Counted from the stretch's first letter, positions 34,780 through 43,831 are shown. The stretch: DNA of 64,000 nucleotides from Blattabacterium cuenoti (GCF_014251555.1 NZ_CP059190.1:267377-331376); one strand, 5' to 3'. The notes: generated by a model not told the origin, from the letters alone. Translations and numbers: made by a program.

Positions 34780-36291
34780 TTATTTTTTTCCTCCTTTTTC
34801 TGGACGCATTTGTGGAAAAAGTAAAACTTCTTGAATAGAGTTCTTTTGAGTAAGTAACATCACTAAACGATCTATTCCAATTCCAATCCCTGCAGTAGGA
34901 GGCATTCCAAATTCTAAAGCACGTATAAAATCTTGATCAATTGACATTGATTCATCTTTTGTGTTTTTTTCGGATAATTTCATTTGTTCTCGTAAACGAT
35001 TAAGTTGATCTATAGGATCATTAAGTTCTGAATAAGCATTGGCAATTTCTTGACCATTGATAATAAGTTCAAAACGTTCTGATAAATTTTTTTTATGACG
35101 ATGTTTTTTAGTTAAAGGACTCATTTCTACTGGATAATCAATAATGAAAGTAGGATTAATGTAATTTTTTTCGCATTTTTCTTCAAAAATGTTCTCAATC
35201 AGTTTAGCTTTACTCATTTTTACATTTTCTTCTATATGCAATTTTTGACATACTTTTCTTAACTCTTTCTCTTCCATTTTTTCTAGATTAAATCCTGTGT
35301 ATTTTTTAATAGAATCCAATATAGGAATACGGGGAAAAGGAGTTTGAAAATTAATATGATTATTTTCTTTTTCTTGAAATTTATTCCAGATACACTTCAT
35401 CAATCTTTCTGTAAAATTCATCATCCAATAATAGTCTTTATAAGCTATATAAAGCTCAAGTACAGTAAATTCTGGATTATGAATTCGATCCATTCCCTCA
35501 TTTCTGAAATTTCTAGAAAATTCATAGACCCCGTGAAAACCACCAATTATAAGTCTTTTCAAATAAAGTTCATTAGCTATACGTAAATACAATGGAATTC
35601 CTAGTGTGTTGTGATAAGTTTCAAAAGGACGAGCTATGGCTCCTCCAGGAATAGATTGTAAAATAGGTGTATCTACTTCTAGATACCCTTTATCATCCAA
35701 AAAATTCCTTATTTTCTGTATGATACGAGTACGTTTTAAAAAAATTTCTTTGACATGATCATTGACTATAAGATCTACATAACGCATACGATAACGTTGT
35801 TCCGTATTGGAAAAAGCATCATATGTTTTTTTATTTTTTTTATCCACTTTGACTTGTGGTAATGGTCGTATAGATTTGGATAACAAAGTTAATTTATGAG
35901 CATGGATAGTGATTTCATTCATTTTCGTTTTAAATAAAAAACCTGTCACTCCAATAATATCTCCTATATCTATAAGTTTTTTTAAAAAAATATTGTAAGT
36001 GTCCTCTTTTCCCATTTTATCCGAGTCTAAATGATCTTTAGAAAAGTATATTTGTATGCAACCCGTATGATCTTTGATTTCTCCAAAAGAAGCTTTTCCT
36101 AAAATACGCAAACGCATTAAACGTCCGGCTATGCTAATAGTTTCTTTTTCTGTTTCTGTAAAATTTTTTAGTATATTACAAATGAAAGCGGTTACATTGT
36201 ATTCCTCTGATGGATAAGGATTTATTCCTAGTAATTTTAATTGATCTAGTTTTTTTCTGCGTATGATTTGCTGTTCTGATAAATAGGACAT
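34780..36291 (-). CDS. lysS: Lysine--tRNA ligase LysS (class II)
   Basis: LysS charges tRNA-Lys. The protein (503 residues from ATG at 36291, since MSYLSEQQIIRRKKL matches flavobacterial starts; a start at 36324 would add 11 residues) has an N-terminal OB-fold anticodon domain (about residues 45-145), motif 2 FRNEGMDRIHNPEFT near residue 255, and motif 3 GIGIGIDRLVMLL near residue 470. Length is typical. Confidence 0.96.
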   Translation of the reverse strand: MSYLSEQQIIRRKKLDQLKLLGINPYPSEEYNVTAFICNILKNFTETEKETISIAGRLMRLRILGKASFGEIKDHTGCIQIYFSKDHLDSDKMGKEDTYNIFLKKLIDIGDIIGVTGFLFKTKMNEITIHAHKLTLLSKSIRPLPQVKVDKKNKKTYDAFSNTEQRYRMRYVDLIVNDHVKEIFLKRTRIIQKIRNFLDDKGYLEVDTPILQSIPGGAIARPFETYHNTLGIPLYLRIANELYLKRLIIGGFHGVYEFSRNFRNEGMDRIHNPEFTVLELYIAYKDYYWMMNFTERLMKCIWNKFQEKENNHINFQTPFPRIPILDSIKKYTGFNLEKMEEKELRKVCQKLHIEENVKMSKAKLIENIFEEKCEKNYINPTFIIDYPVEMSPLTKKHRHKKNLSERFELIINGQEIANAYSELNDPIDQLNRLREQMKLSEKNTKDESMSIDQDFIRALEFGMPPTAGIGIGIDRLVMLLTQKNSIQEVLLFPQMRPEKGGKK

Positions 36292-36332
36292 AGATTGATT
36301 TGTATATGTACCAAAAATGAACAAAACGAAGG

Positions 36333-36340
36333 TACATTTG
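36333..36340 (+). promoter_or_regulatory. possible -7 element of the lipB promoter
   Basis: TACATTTG matches TAnnTTTG exactly, 20 bases before the ATG at 36361. It supports 36361 as the original lipB start. A TTTG at 36299-36302 is too far (30 bases) to be a standard -33 box. Confidence 0.35.
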
Positions 36341-36360
36341 TTTAAAATTTAAAAAAAACT

Positions 36361-37087
36361 ATGAAAAAAAAAAATACTTTTTTTCGAAGACTTAGGAAAA
36401 AAAGAATATGAAGAAACTTGGAAATATCAGAAAAAATTATTTGATGAGATTATTCAAAAAAAAGTAAATAACATTTCTTCTCAAAAAGCCGGATATTTTC
36501 TATTTGTAGAACACCCCCATGTATATACTATAGGTAAAAATGGAAAAAGAGATAAACATTTATTGGTTTCATCAGATTTTTTAGAAAAAATAGATGCAAC
36601 TTGTTATCAAACCGACAGAGGAGGTGATATCACCTACCATGGACCTGGACAATTGATAGGATATCCCATTCTAAATATGGATTATTTTTTTACGGATATT
36701 CATAAATATCTTCGTCTTTTAGAAGAAGTGATAATCCATTTTTTATGGAAAAATTATGGAATCAAGGGAGAACGAAAAAAAGGAAAAACAGGAGTATGGT
36801 TTCATAATCATGTAAAAAACGGAAAATCAAGAAAAATATGTGCAATAGGAATTAGAATGAGTCGTTGGGTAACGATGCACGGATTTGCTTTAAATGTCAA
36901 TACAGATTTACGATATTTTGATTATATTATTCCTTGTGGGATTTACGATCAAGAAGTAACTTCTTTGAAAAAAGAATTAAAAAAGAATGATATCTCTTTT
37001 CAAGAGGTAAAACTCATGGTCAAAAAATCTTTTCAAGAAATTTTTGATGTAGAATTCATACCTATGTCAAAAAAATTGGATCAATAA
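36361..37087 (+). pseudogene. lipB: lipB, octanoyltransferase, frameshifted in an A11 tract (possibly rescued by slippage)
   Basis: LipB moves octanoyl from acyl carrier protein to lipoyl domains of 2-oxoacid dehydrogenases. The frame containing RGGDITYHGPG, RKICAIGI (catalytic Lys) and IIPCGI (catalytic Cys) is open from 36365 and its first residues, ILFFEDLGKKEYEETWKYQ, align with LipB N-termini, but it has no start codon. The only ATG (36361) is one base out of phase, separated by eleven A at 36364-36374. With ten A the frame is continuous and gives a normal 241-residue protein; alternatively removal of one T from 36378-36384 works. If read literally only a TTG-start fragment from 36563 (174 residues) remains, lacking a fourth of the domain. 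Everything else is conserved, so recent mutation, slippage rescue or sequencing error are all possible. Confidence 0.85.
36364..36374 (+). other. A11 homopolymer at the start of lipB, site of the frame break
   Basis: Eleven consecutive A directly follow ATG 36361-36363. Ten A would join the ATG to the conserved LipB frame. Runs of this length are prone to replication and transcription slippage. Confidence 0.9.
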
Positions 37088-37088
37088 T

Positions 37089-38426
37089 TCAGAATTTATT
37101 GATAATGGGTTCGGCTATCATAATTCCATCTTTATCTATTTTTGTTATAAACACATTTTGTAATGTGTTTTTATATAATAAATTGGATGAATTCAATGGA
37201 ATCTTAGTTCTAATATAATTTTCTGTATATCCATATAAATATTCTTGATTTGTAGAATTTTTTTCAAATAAAACGGTTTTCTTCGTATGAATTTGTCTTT
37301 CGCAAAAAAAACGATATTTTTTGTTTGAAAGATTTCTCAAGATTTGATTCCGTTTCCATTGTATTTTTTTAGATACATGTCCCTGTATTGTGATAGATTT
37401 CGTATTTGGTCGAGGAGAATAAGTAAATATGTGCAGAGATGAAATTTCTAATTTTTTCAAAAAATGATAAGTTTCCAAAAAATGTTTATGTGTTTCTCCA
37501 GGAAATCCAACAATAACATCTGAACCTATATAAGCATCTGGTATGAACCATCGGATTTGTTTTACTTTTTCTTGATAAAGTTCTCGTCTATAACGTCTTT
37601 GCATTTTTTCCAATATATCATTGCTTCCAGATTGTAAAGGAATATGAAAATGAGGAACAAAATGTTTGCTTTTAGACAAAAATTCAATACATTCATTTTT
37701 CAATAAATTAGGTTCTATAGAAGATAAACGTATTCTTCCTTTTTCTTTGATTTGATCTATAGCTTGTATTAAATCAAAAAATGTATACAAACGACGATTT
37801 ACTCCATATATTTTCTTTCCATAATCTCCAATATTGATACCTGTTAAAACGATTTCTTTCACTCCGTTTTGAAAAAGAAACCTAATATTTTTCAATATAT
37901 TTTCTATACTCTCAGAACGAGAGGCTCCTCTTGATATGGGAATAATGCAATAACTACACTTATAATCACATCCATCCTGTATTTTTAAAAAAGAACGAGT
38001 TCTATCTCCAACAGAAAACGATGGAAAATAAGCATTTTTTGTCTTTGTATTTGAAATAATTTTTGAATGAGATTTTTTCAATAATTCTCGATCAAGATAA
38101 TCTATGATTTTGAATTTTTCGTCAGAACCTAAAACTAGATCAACTCCAACGATAGAAGAAACTTTTTTAGAATCCAGTTGAGCATAACATCCTACTGCTA
38201 TAATAAAAGCTTGTGAATTTTGATTCATAGCAGAACGTACAATATGTCTAAATTCAATTTCTGCATTTTTTGTAACAGAACAACTATTGATTACATAAAT
38301 ATCTGCATAACTCTTGAAAGGAACATGTTGATAATATAAATCCGAAAATTTTCTTGCTATAGTAGAGGTCTCCGCGTAATTGAGTTTACACCCCATTGTA
38401 TAAAATGCTACTTTTTTTTTTACCAT
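37089..38426 (-). CDS. mtaB: tRNA t6A37 methylthiotransferase MtaB-type radical SAM enzyme
   Basis: The 445-residue protein belongs to the methylthiotransferase family that adds methylthio to N6-threonylcarbamoyladenosine at position 37. It has the N-terminal UPF0004 domain with cysteines in YTMGCKLNYAE, INSCSVTK and VGCYAQ (second iron-sulfur cluster), the radical SAM motif CDYKCSYCIIP near residue 155, HIPLQSGSNDIL near 265, and a C-terminal TRAM-like segment. The TMGCKLN start is typical of MtaB rather than MiaB or RimO. Its stop is one base from the lipB stop. Confidence 0.92.
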   Translation of the reverse strand: MVKKKVAFYTMGCKLNYAETSTIARKFSDLYYQHVPFKSYADIYVINSCSVTKNAEIEFRHIVRSAMNQNSQAFIIAVGCYAQLDSKKVSSIVGVDLVLGSDEKFKIIDYLDRELLKKSHSKIISNTKTKNAYFPSFSVGDRTRSFLKIQDGCDYKCSYCIIPISRGASRSESIENILKNIRFLFQNGVKEIVLTGINIGDYGKKIYGVNRRLYTFFDLIQAIDQIKEKGRIRLSSIEPNLLKNECIEFLSKSKHFVPHFHIPLQSGSNDILEKMQRRYRRELYQEKVKQIRWFIPDAYIGSDVIVGFPGETHKHFLETYHFLKKLEISSLHIFTYSPRPNTKSITIQGHVSKKIQWKRNQILRNLSNKKYRFFCERQIHTKKTVLFEKNSTNQEYLYGYTENYIRTKIPLNSSNLLYKNTLQNVFITKIDKDGIMIAEPIINKF

Positions 38427-38448
38427 TTATTTTTGGTTATAATGAATG

Positions 38449-38481
38449 AAAAAAAAAGGATCAGACGATCTGATCTGATCC
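38449..38481 (-). terminator. Rho-independent terminator after the peroxiredoxin gene
   Basis: On the minus strand a perfect 8-bp stem GGATCAGA/TCTGATCC with an 8-base loop (38458-38481) is followed by nine T (38457 down to 38449). It begins 13 bases after the peroxiredoxin stop. It is the clearest intrinsic terminator in the window. Confidence 0.85.
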
Positions 38482-38493
38482 ACTTTTCTAATT

Positions 38494-39126
38494 CTAAGAT
38501 GAAAAATAATCTATAATCCCACTATGACTAGCCTTCATCGCTTTTTTTCCTTTTGTCCAATTTGCTGGGCACACTTCTCCATTTTTTTCATAATATTGAA
38601 GAGCATCTATCATACGAATAGCTTCATGCACATTTCTACCTAAAGGAAAATCATTAATTAAAAGATGTCGTATAATACCTTCTTTATCTATTAAAAATAA
38701 TCCTCTGTAAGCAATAAGTTCTCCCGTTGCTTCTTTCAATCCTTCATCATGATTGCAAATCCAATTTCCAGACAAAACTCCATAGTTATGAGATATGGTT
38801 TTATTAATATCAGAAACAATAGGGTAAGTAACCCCATCTATTCCACCTTTTTCTTTTGGCATCTGCAACCAAGCCCAATGAGATTGTTCTGTGTCCGTAG
38901 ATACAGCAATAATTTGTACATTTCTAGTCTCAAAATCCTTTATTTTTTCTTGAAATGCATAAATTTCTGTAGGGCATACAAAAGTAAAATCTTTAGGATA
39001 GAAGAAAAGTAAAACATACTTTTTTCCATAAAATTGTTCTAAAGTAAAATTTTGTACAATATCTTTTCCATTTAATACGGCACTAGCCGTAAAATTAGGC
39101 GCTTTTCTTGAAATTAATGTCTTCAT
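38494..39126 (-). CDS. Typical 2-Cys peroxiredoxin (AhpC/Prx family)
   Basis: This thiol peroxidase reduces hydrogen peroxide and organic peroxides. The 210-residue protein (ATG at 39126; a TTG nine bases upstream is ignored) has the peroxidatic cysteine in FTFVCPTEIYAF near residue 52 and the resolving cysteine in EVCPANWTKG near residue 172. Length and motifs match typical 2-Cys Prx. The reductant partner (AhpF or thioredoxin) is not in the window. It stands alone between two terminating structures, with a strong terminator behind it, suggesting it is highly and separately expressed. Confidence 0.95.
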   Translation of the reverse strand: MKTLISRKAPNFTASAVLNGKDIVQNFTLEQFYGKKYVLLFFYPKDFTFVCPTEIYAFQEKIKDFETRNVQIIAVSTDTEQSHWAWLQMPKEKGGIDGVTYPIVSDINKTISHNYGVLSGNWICNHDEGLKEATGELIAYRGLFLIDKEGIIRHLLINDFPLGRNVHEAIRMIDALQYYEKNGEVCPANWTKGKKAMKASHSGIIDYFSS

Positions 39127-39194
39127 TTTTCGCAAGTTTATATGAACGAATTTACCAAAAAAATTATTATAGAAAAAAAATCACACATATCTAT

Positions 39195-39220
39195 CTATGT
39201 AACTTCTCTATGTAACTTCT
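39195..39220 (-). repeat. 13-bp tandem duplication at the dnaG 3' end
   Basis: CTATGTAACTTCT occurs twice back to back (39195-39207 and 39208-39220). It spans the dnaG stop codon. With one copy the protein would end three residues earlier (LHR instead of LHREVT). Confidence 0.9.
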
Positions 39221-41027
39221 TATGAATTTCATTTTTGATATTTGTTAAATACATGATTTTTTTGAGAAAAGATTTTTTATCATCATTTTTTGTTAGATGA
39301 TGATGAATAATTTCTTTTTTAATTAATTTTGAAATGTATAAAGATCTATATCTTAATAAAAGATCCATTATATATTGATCTATGTGATCTTCGTGAGAAG
39401 ATACTTGTATCCCTTTTCTATCCCATTTGGATAATAAATAAAATTTTTGATTTTCTTTATCATCAAATCCATTTAAATAACCTGTTTTTTCTTTTTGTAA
39501 ACAAATTTTATCAAATACTTCTTGGTTCTTTTTCAAAGAAAAACGTAAATTACAATATTTGAAAGTATGCAAAATCTCTTCGAAAACTGTTGTGTTGCAT
39601 TTTTCTTTTTTTATTATTTTATTTCCATGATTTAAAATTAATTGAATCAATTCTTCTTCAAGAAGAAGAAGAGTGTTTTGGTTCTTTTTTTTGCTCTGGA
39701 TCGCTTTAACCGTACGAAGTCTTTGTCCATTTTTTTTGTTGATTCTTTCTAATTCATGAATTAGAACTTCTTGACGAATTTTTAAAATTTTGGATGCTTC
39801 TTGCAAGTATAATTCTTTTTGAAGAACATTGGAAATTTTTGAAATACTATTCAAAATGTTTAAAATCAAAAATGATTTTTTAATGGGATCATCTTGATGA
39901 AATTTTTCATATATTTTTTGTTTAAAAGAAACAAAATTATAGCTTTTTTTCGCTAAGAAACCTTTTAATTGAGTGGGAGAATACTTTTTAGATATAGAAT
40001 CTGGATCTTCTCCGTTAGAAAGAAATAATATACGTAAATTCATTCCTTGTTCCAGTATCATATTAATTCCTCTTAAAGAGGCTTGAATTCCAGAACGATC
40101 TCCATCATAAAAAAGAACAATATTTTTTGTAAATTTTTTGATCAATAGTATTTGATCGACAGTCAGTGAAATTCCAGAAGAAGAAACCACATTCTTGATT
40201 CCAGATTGATGTAAAGAAATAACATCTGTATATCCTTCCACTAAATAACAAAGATCTTCTTTGAGAATGTTTTTTTTAGCTTGAAATAAACCATATAGAA
40301 TTTTACTTTTTTGAAAGATATCGCTTTCGGATGAATTGATATATTTCGAAGAACTAGAATCAATATTTCTCCCACCAAAACCTATCACCCTTCCTGATAA
40401 ATTATGGATTGGAAACATCACACGTTGACGAAAACAATCAAAAAAATTATTATAATATTTACTGAAAACAGTAAAACCCGATTTTTTTAGATCCCGTATT
40501 TTAAATCCTTTTTCTAAGGCTTTTTTCGTAAAAAAACTCCAATAAAGAGGGGCATAACCTAATCCAAATTTCTGAATTATTTTCATATTAAATCCTCTTT
40601 TTTGAATTAAATAATTGAATCCATTTTTCTGTCCCTCTTTAGTAAAAAACAATTGATTTATGAAAAAATGTTTTGCATAATCTTGTATCAAGTATAATTT
40701 TTCATATTCTTCATGGTCTATTTTACTAAATTTTTCTGTATAATCAATTTTGATATCATATTTTTTAGCAAGATAACGTAATGATTCTACATAAGTAAAA
40801 TGTTCATGTTCCATAAGAAAAGTAATAATATTTCCACCTTTTCCAGAACTGAAATCTTTCCATATTTTTTTTGTAGGAGAAACTATAAAAGAAGGCGTTT
40901 TTTCATTAGAAAAAGGACTAAGTCCTCTATAATTTAGACCACTTTTTTTTAATTCTACAAAATCTCCAATTAAATCTTCTATACAAGAAACAGAAAGTAT
41001 TTTTTTTATAGTTTCTTTAGAAATCAT
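39195..41027 (-). CDS. dnaG: DNA primase DnaG, with zinc ligands replaced
   Basis: DnaG lays RNA primers at the replication fork. The 610-residue protein has the N-terminal CHC2-type domain (residues 1-95), the TOPRIM catalytic domain (LVEGYTDVISLHQSG near residue 263, LFYDGDRSGIQAS near residue 308), and a C-terminal helicase-binding region. The four canonical zinc ligands C-x2-H-x17-C-x2-C are at the right spacing but are S37, S40, D58 and S61, so zinc binding is not expected. From memory this loss is shared by other flavobacterial primases. The ATG overlaps the rpe stop by four bases. Confidence 0.94.
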   Translation of the reverse strand: MISKETIKKILSVSCIEDLIGDFVELKKSGLNYRGLSPFSNEKTPSFIVSPTKKIWKDFSSGKGGNIITFLMEHEHFTYVESLRYLAKKYDIKIDYTEKFSKIDHEEYEKLYLIQDYAKHFFINQLFFTKEGQKNGFNYLIQKRGFNMKIIQKFGLGYAPLYWSFFTKKALEKGFKIRDLKKSGFTVFSKYYNNFFDCFRQRVMFPIHNLSGRVIGFGGRNIDSSSSKYINSSESDIFQKSKILYGLFQAKKNILKEDLCYLVEGYTDVISLHQSGIKNVVSSSGISLTVDQILLIKKFTKNIVLFYDGDRSGIQASLRGINMILEQGMNLRILFLSNGEDPDSISKKYSPTQLKGFLAKKSYNFVSFKQKIYEKFHQDDPIKKSFLILNILNSISKISNVLQKELYLQEASKILKIRQEVLIHELERINKKNGQRLRTVKAIQSKKKNQNTLLLLEEELIQLILNHGNKIIKKEKCNTTVFEEILHTFKYCNLRFSLKKNQEVFDKICLQKEKTGYLNGFDDKENQKFYLLSKWDRKGIQVSSHEDHIDQYIMDLLLRYRSLYISKLIKKEIIHHHLTKNDDKKSFLKKIMYLTNIKNEIHKKLHREVT

Positions 41028-41689
41028 GACAAATCATTATTACAAAATTTCATTTTATGAATAATTTTTTTTGGATTCGAATTAGAAAAAATAGTAGTTC
41101 CTGCTACTAATATATCTGCTCCATTTTTAAATAAAAAGGAAGCATTTTCTAAATTAATTCCTCCATCAACTTCTATGAGAGCAGAAGAATCTTTTTTTAA
41201 GATTAAATCTTTAGTTTCTTCTAATTTTTGATATGTTTGTCTAATAAACTTCTGTCCGCTAGAACCAGGATTAACACTCATCAATAAAACAAAATCTATA
41301 TCTTTAATGATATCTTGTAAAAGAAAAACTGGAGTATGCGGATTCACAGCTACACCTACCTTCATCCCATATTCTTTAATAGAAAAAATAGTTTTGTTTA
41401 AGTGAATACAAGCTTCATAATGAACATGTAAATGATCGGCTCCACAATTTTTAAATTGTTCAATATATCGATCTGGTTGTAATATCATTAAATGAACATC
41501 CATAGGTTTATTAGCGTATTTTTTTACATATTTAGTGAACAATGATCCAAAAGAAATATTAGAAACAAAAGAGGAATCCATAATATCAATATGGAACCAA
41601 TCTGCGTCACTTTCATTCAGCATTTCTATATCACGATGTAAAAAAGCTAAATTAGCTGAAAGTAAGGATGGAGCTATAATTTTTTTCAT
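41024..41689 (-). CDS. rpe: Ribulose-phosphate 3-epimerase Rpe
   Basis: Rpe interconverts ribulose-5-phosphate and xylulose-5-phosphate in the pentose phosphate pathway. The 221-residue TIM-barrel protein (ATG at 41689; an upstream in-frame TTG at 41710 is rejected because IAPSLLSANLAFL is the usual start) has WFHIDIMDSSFV near residue 33, MSVNPGSSGQKFI near residue 138 and EVDGGINLENA near residue 174, which hold the metal-binding and catalytic aspartates and histidine. It is coupled to dnaG by a four-base overlap. Confidence 0.95.
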   Translation of the reverse strand: MKKIIAPSLLSANLAFLHRDIEMLNESDADWFHIDIMDSSFVSNISFGSLFTKYVKKYANKPMDVHLMILQPDRYIEQFKNCGADHLHVHYEACIHLNKTIFSIKEYGMKVGVAVNPHTPVFLLQDIIKDIDFVLLMSVNPGSSGQKFIRQTYQKLEETKDLILKKDSSALIEVDGGINLENASFLFKNGADILVAGTTIFSNSNPKKIIHKMKFCNNDLS

Positions 41690-41742
41690 ATTTATAGGAT
41701 TTAAAAGCAAGCGGAGCGAGCGTTCTCTAGAGATATTTTTTT

Positions 41743-42543
41743 TTATGAAATCATCGTTTCACTAATTCCAGTATTAGAAAATCCTCCATCATGATACAAG
41801 TTTTGCATCGTTACTTTTCTTGTTAAATCTGAAAAAAGTGTAATTATATAGTTAGCACAATCTTCTGCGGAAGCGTTTCCTAATGGAGATATTTTTTCAG
41901 ATAAAATAAAAAATTCATCAAAACCTTTGATAGCTTTTGCTGCTCTTGTGAGACTAGGAGATTGTGATACAGTATTTACCCTAACCTTTTCTTTAATCCC
42001 CCAATGATAACCAAAATTACGTGTAATACTTTCTAAATAAGACTTATAATCAGACATATCTCCATAATGTGGAAAACTTCGTTGAGAAGCAATATATGTT
42101 AAAGCTACAATAGACCCCCACTTATTCATCGCTTTTTTATTCCAAGCCGTTTGCATAATCTTATGATAAGAAACAGCAGATATTTCCCATCCTTTTCTTA
42201 AAAATTCATAATTCAGAGAGGGATAAGTCAATCCTTTTCGAATATTAATAGACATAGCTATAGAATGCAATAAGAAATCTATTTTTCCTCCAAAATGATC
42301 TAATGTTTTTTCAAACAAAATATTAAGATCTGATATGGAAGTAGCGTCTGCTGGAATTACCATCGATTTTGTTTTATGAGATAATTCATTAATTTTACCA
42401 ATTCTTAAAGAAACTGGTGTATTAGTTAATACAAAAGACGCTTTTTCTTCATAAGCACGTTCCGCTACCTTCCACGCAATAGAATTTTCATCCAAGGCTC
42501 CAAATATAATTCCTTTTTTCCCTTTCAATAAATTGTAAGACAT
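41743..42543 (-). CDS. fabI: Enoyl-[acyl-carrier-protein] reductase FabI
   Basis: FabI reduces trans-2-enoyl-ACP with NADH, the last step of each fatty-acid elongation cycle. The 266-residue SDR-type protein has the atypical nucleotide motif GALDENSIAWKVAE near residue 15, HSIAMSINIR near residue 91, and the catalytic Tyr-x6-Lys in HYGDMSDYKSYLES near residue 158. Length is typical. It lies 54 bases upstream of the rpe start on the same strand. Confidence 0.94.
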   Translation of the reverse strand: MSYNLLKGKKGIIFGALDENSIAWKVAERAYEEKASFVLTNTPVSLRIGKINELSHKTKSMVIPADATSISDLNILFEKTLDHFGGKIDFLLHSIAMSINIRKGLTYPSLNYEFLRKGWEISAVSYHKIMQTAWNKKAMNKWGSIVALTYIASQRSFPHYGDMSDYKSYLESITRNFGYHWGIKEKVRVNTVSQSPSLTRAAKAIKGFDEFFILSEKISPLGNASAEDCANYIITLFSDLTRKVTMQNLYHDGGFSNTGISETMIS

Positions 42544-42568
42544 AGTTAAAAGATTTAACTAAAAATAC

Positions 42569-43831
42569 CTATTTTTTTAATTTCATATTAAAAATGTCTT
42601 TTATGACAGGTAAATAGTCCAACTTTTCCCATGTGAAAAGTTCTACTTCTTGTTTTTTTTGACTTCCTTCTATATCCAAAAAAGACTTATATACTTTTCT
42701 TGGAGTTTTTCCCATATGTCCATACACAGATGTTTCTTCATACATTGGTTGACGCAATTTTAATCTTTTTCCTATAGCATAAGGACGTAAATCAAAAATT
42801 TGATTTATATTCGACGCAATTTTTTCATTATCTATCTTTGATTTACCATAGGTATTGACAAATATACCAATAGGTTCTGAAATTCCTGCTGCATAGGATA
42901 TTTGTATCAGTAATTCATCTGAAATTCCTGCTGCAACAAGATTTTTAGCTATATGTCTAGCGGCATAAGCTCCAGATCTATCCATTTTAGATGGATCCTT
43001 CCCAGAAAAAGCTCCTCCTCCATGAGACCCTCTTCCTCCATAAGTATCCACGATAATTTTTCTTCCGGTCAGTCCAGTATCTCCATGAGGTCCTCCAATG
43101 ACAAATTTTCCTGTAGAATTAATGTAATATTTTGTTTTATCTGTAAACAATTTTTTTACATTTTTTGATAGTATATTCTTCTTGACTCTTGGAATCAGAA
43201 TATTTATAACATCTTGAACGATACGTTTTTGCATTCTTTCTTTCGTATCAAATTCATCATGTTGAGTTGAAATCACTATAGAGTGAATATGCACCGGTAC
43301 ATTTGTATTCGAATATTCCAAAGTGACTTGCGATTTTGCATCTGGACGTAAGTAAGTCATTTTTTCTCCTTCATTTCGAATTGATGAAAGTTCCCTTAAT
43401 ATATGATGTGAAATCTCCAATGTTAAAGGCATATAATTTTCAGTCTCTTTCACAGCATAACCAAACACAATCCCTTGATCTCCAGATGCTTGGTCTTCTT
43501 TTTTTGATCGTTGAATCCCCTCCAGTAGATCCGAAGACTGTTCTTGAATAGAAGAAATAATTCCACAAGAATCTGCATTGAATCTATATTCATTTTTAGT
43601 ATATCCTATTTTTCTAAGTATATCACGAGCTATTTTTTGAACATTAACCCAAGTTTTAGAATTGACTTCTCCAGCTAATATAATTTGTCCAGTGGTCACT
43701 AAAGTTTCTATAGCTACTTTTGCATCTGGGTCAGACGCTAAAAAATGATCTAATATAGAGTCCGATATTTGGTCTGAAATTTTATCAGGATGACCTTCTG
43801 AAACAGATTCGCTGGTAAATAAATAAGCCAT
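42569..43831 (-). CDS. metK: S-adenosylmethionine synthase MetK
   Basis: MetK makes S-adenosylmethionine from methionine and ATP; SAM is needed by TrmD, RsmG, RlmB, PrmC and MtaB encoded in this window. The 420-residue protein has FTSESVSEGHPDKISDQISD near the start, ADSCGIISSIQEQSSDL near residue 90, the ATP motif GGPHGDTGLTGRKIIVD near residue 242 and GGAFSGKDPSKMDRSGAYAA near 265 (each the standard MetK motif). It is monocistronic or leads a run with fabI 25 bases downstream. Confidence 0.97.
   Translation of the reverse strand: MAYLFTSESVSEGHPDKISDQISDSILDHFLASDPDAKVAIETLVTTGQIILAGEVNSKTWVNVQKIARDILRKIGYTKNEYRFNADSCGIISSIQEQSSDLLEGIQRSKKEDQASGDQGIVFGYAVKETENYMPLTLEISHHILRELSSIRNEGEKMTYLRPDAKSQVTLEYSNTNVPVHIHSIVISTQHDEFDTKERMQKRIVQDVINILIPRVKKNILSKNVKKLFTDKTKYYINSTGKFVIGGPHGDTGLTGRKIIVDTYGGRGSHGGGAFSGKDPSKMDRSGAYAARHIAKNLVAAGISDELLIQISYAAGISEPIGIFVNTYGKSKIDNEKIASNINQIFDLRPYAIGKRLKLRQPMYEETSVYGHMGKTPRKVYKSFLDIEGSQKKQEVELFTWEKLDYLPVIKDIFNMKLKK

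Noticed and set aside
36307..36336. TGTACC and GGTACA dyad between lysS and lipB as an operator
   Set aside because: Only six base pairs with an 18-base spacer; not significant without conservation data.
36563..37087. A short lipB starting with TTG at 36563 as the real gene
   Set aside because: The same frame continues upstream with clear LipB sequence back to 36377, so the short form would lack conserved parts of the domain.
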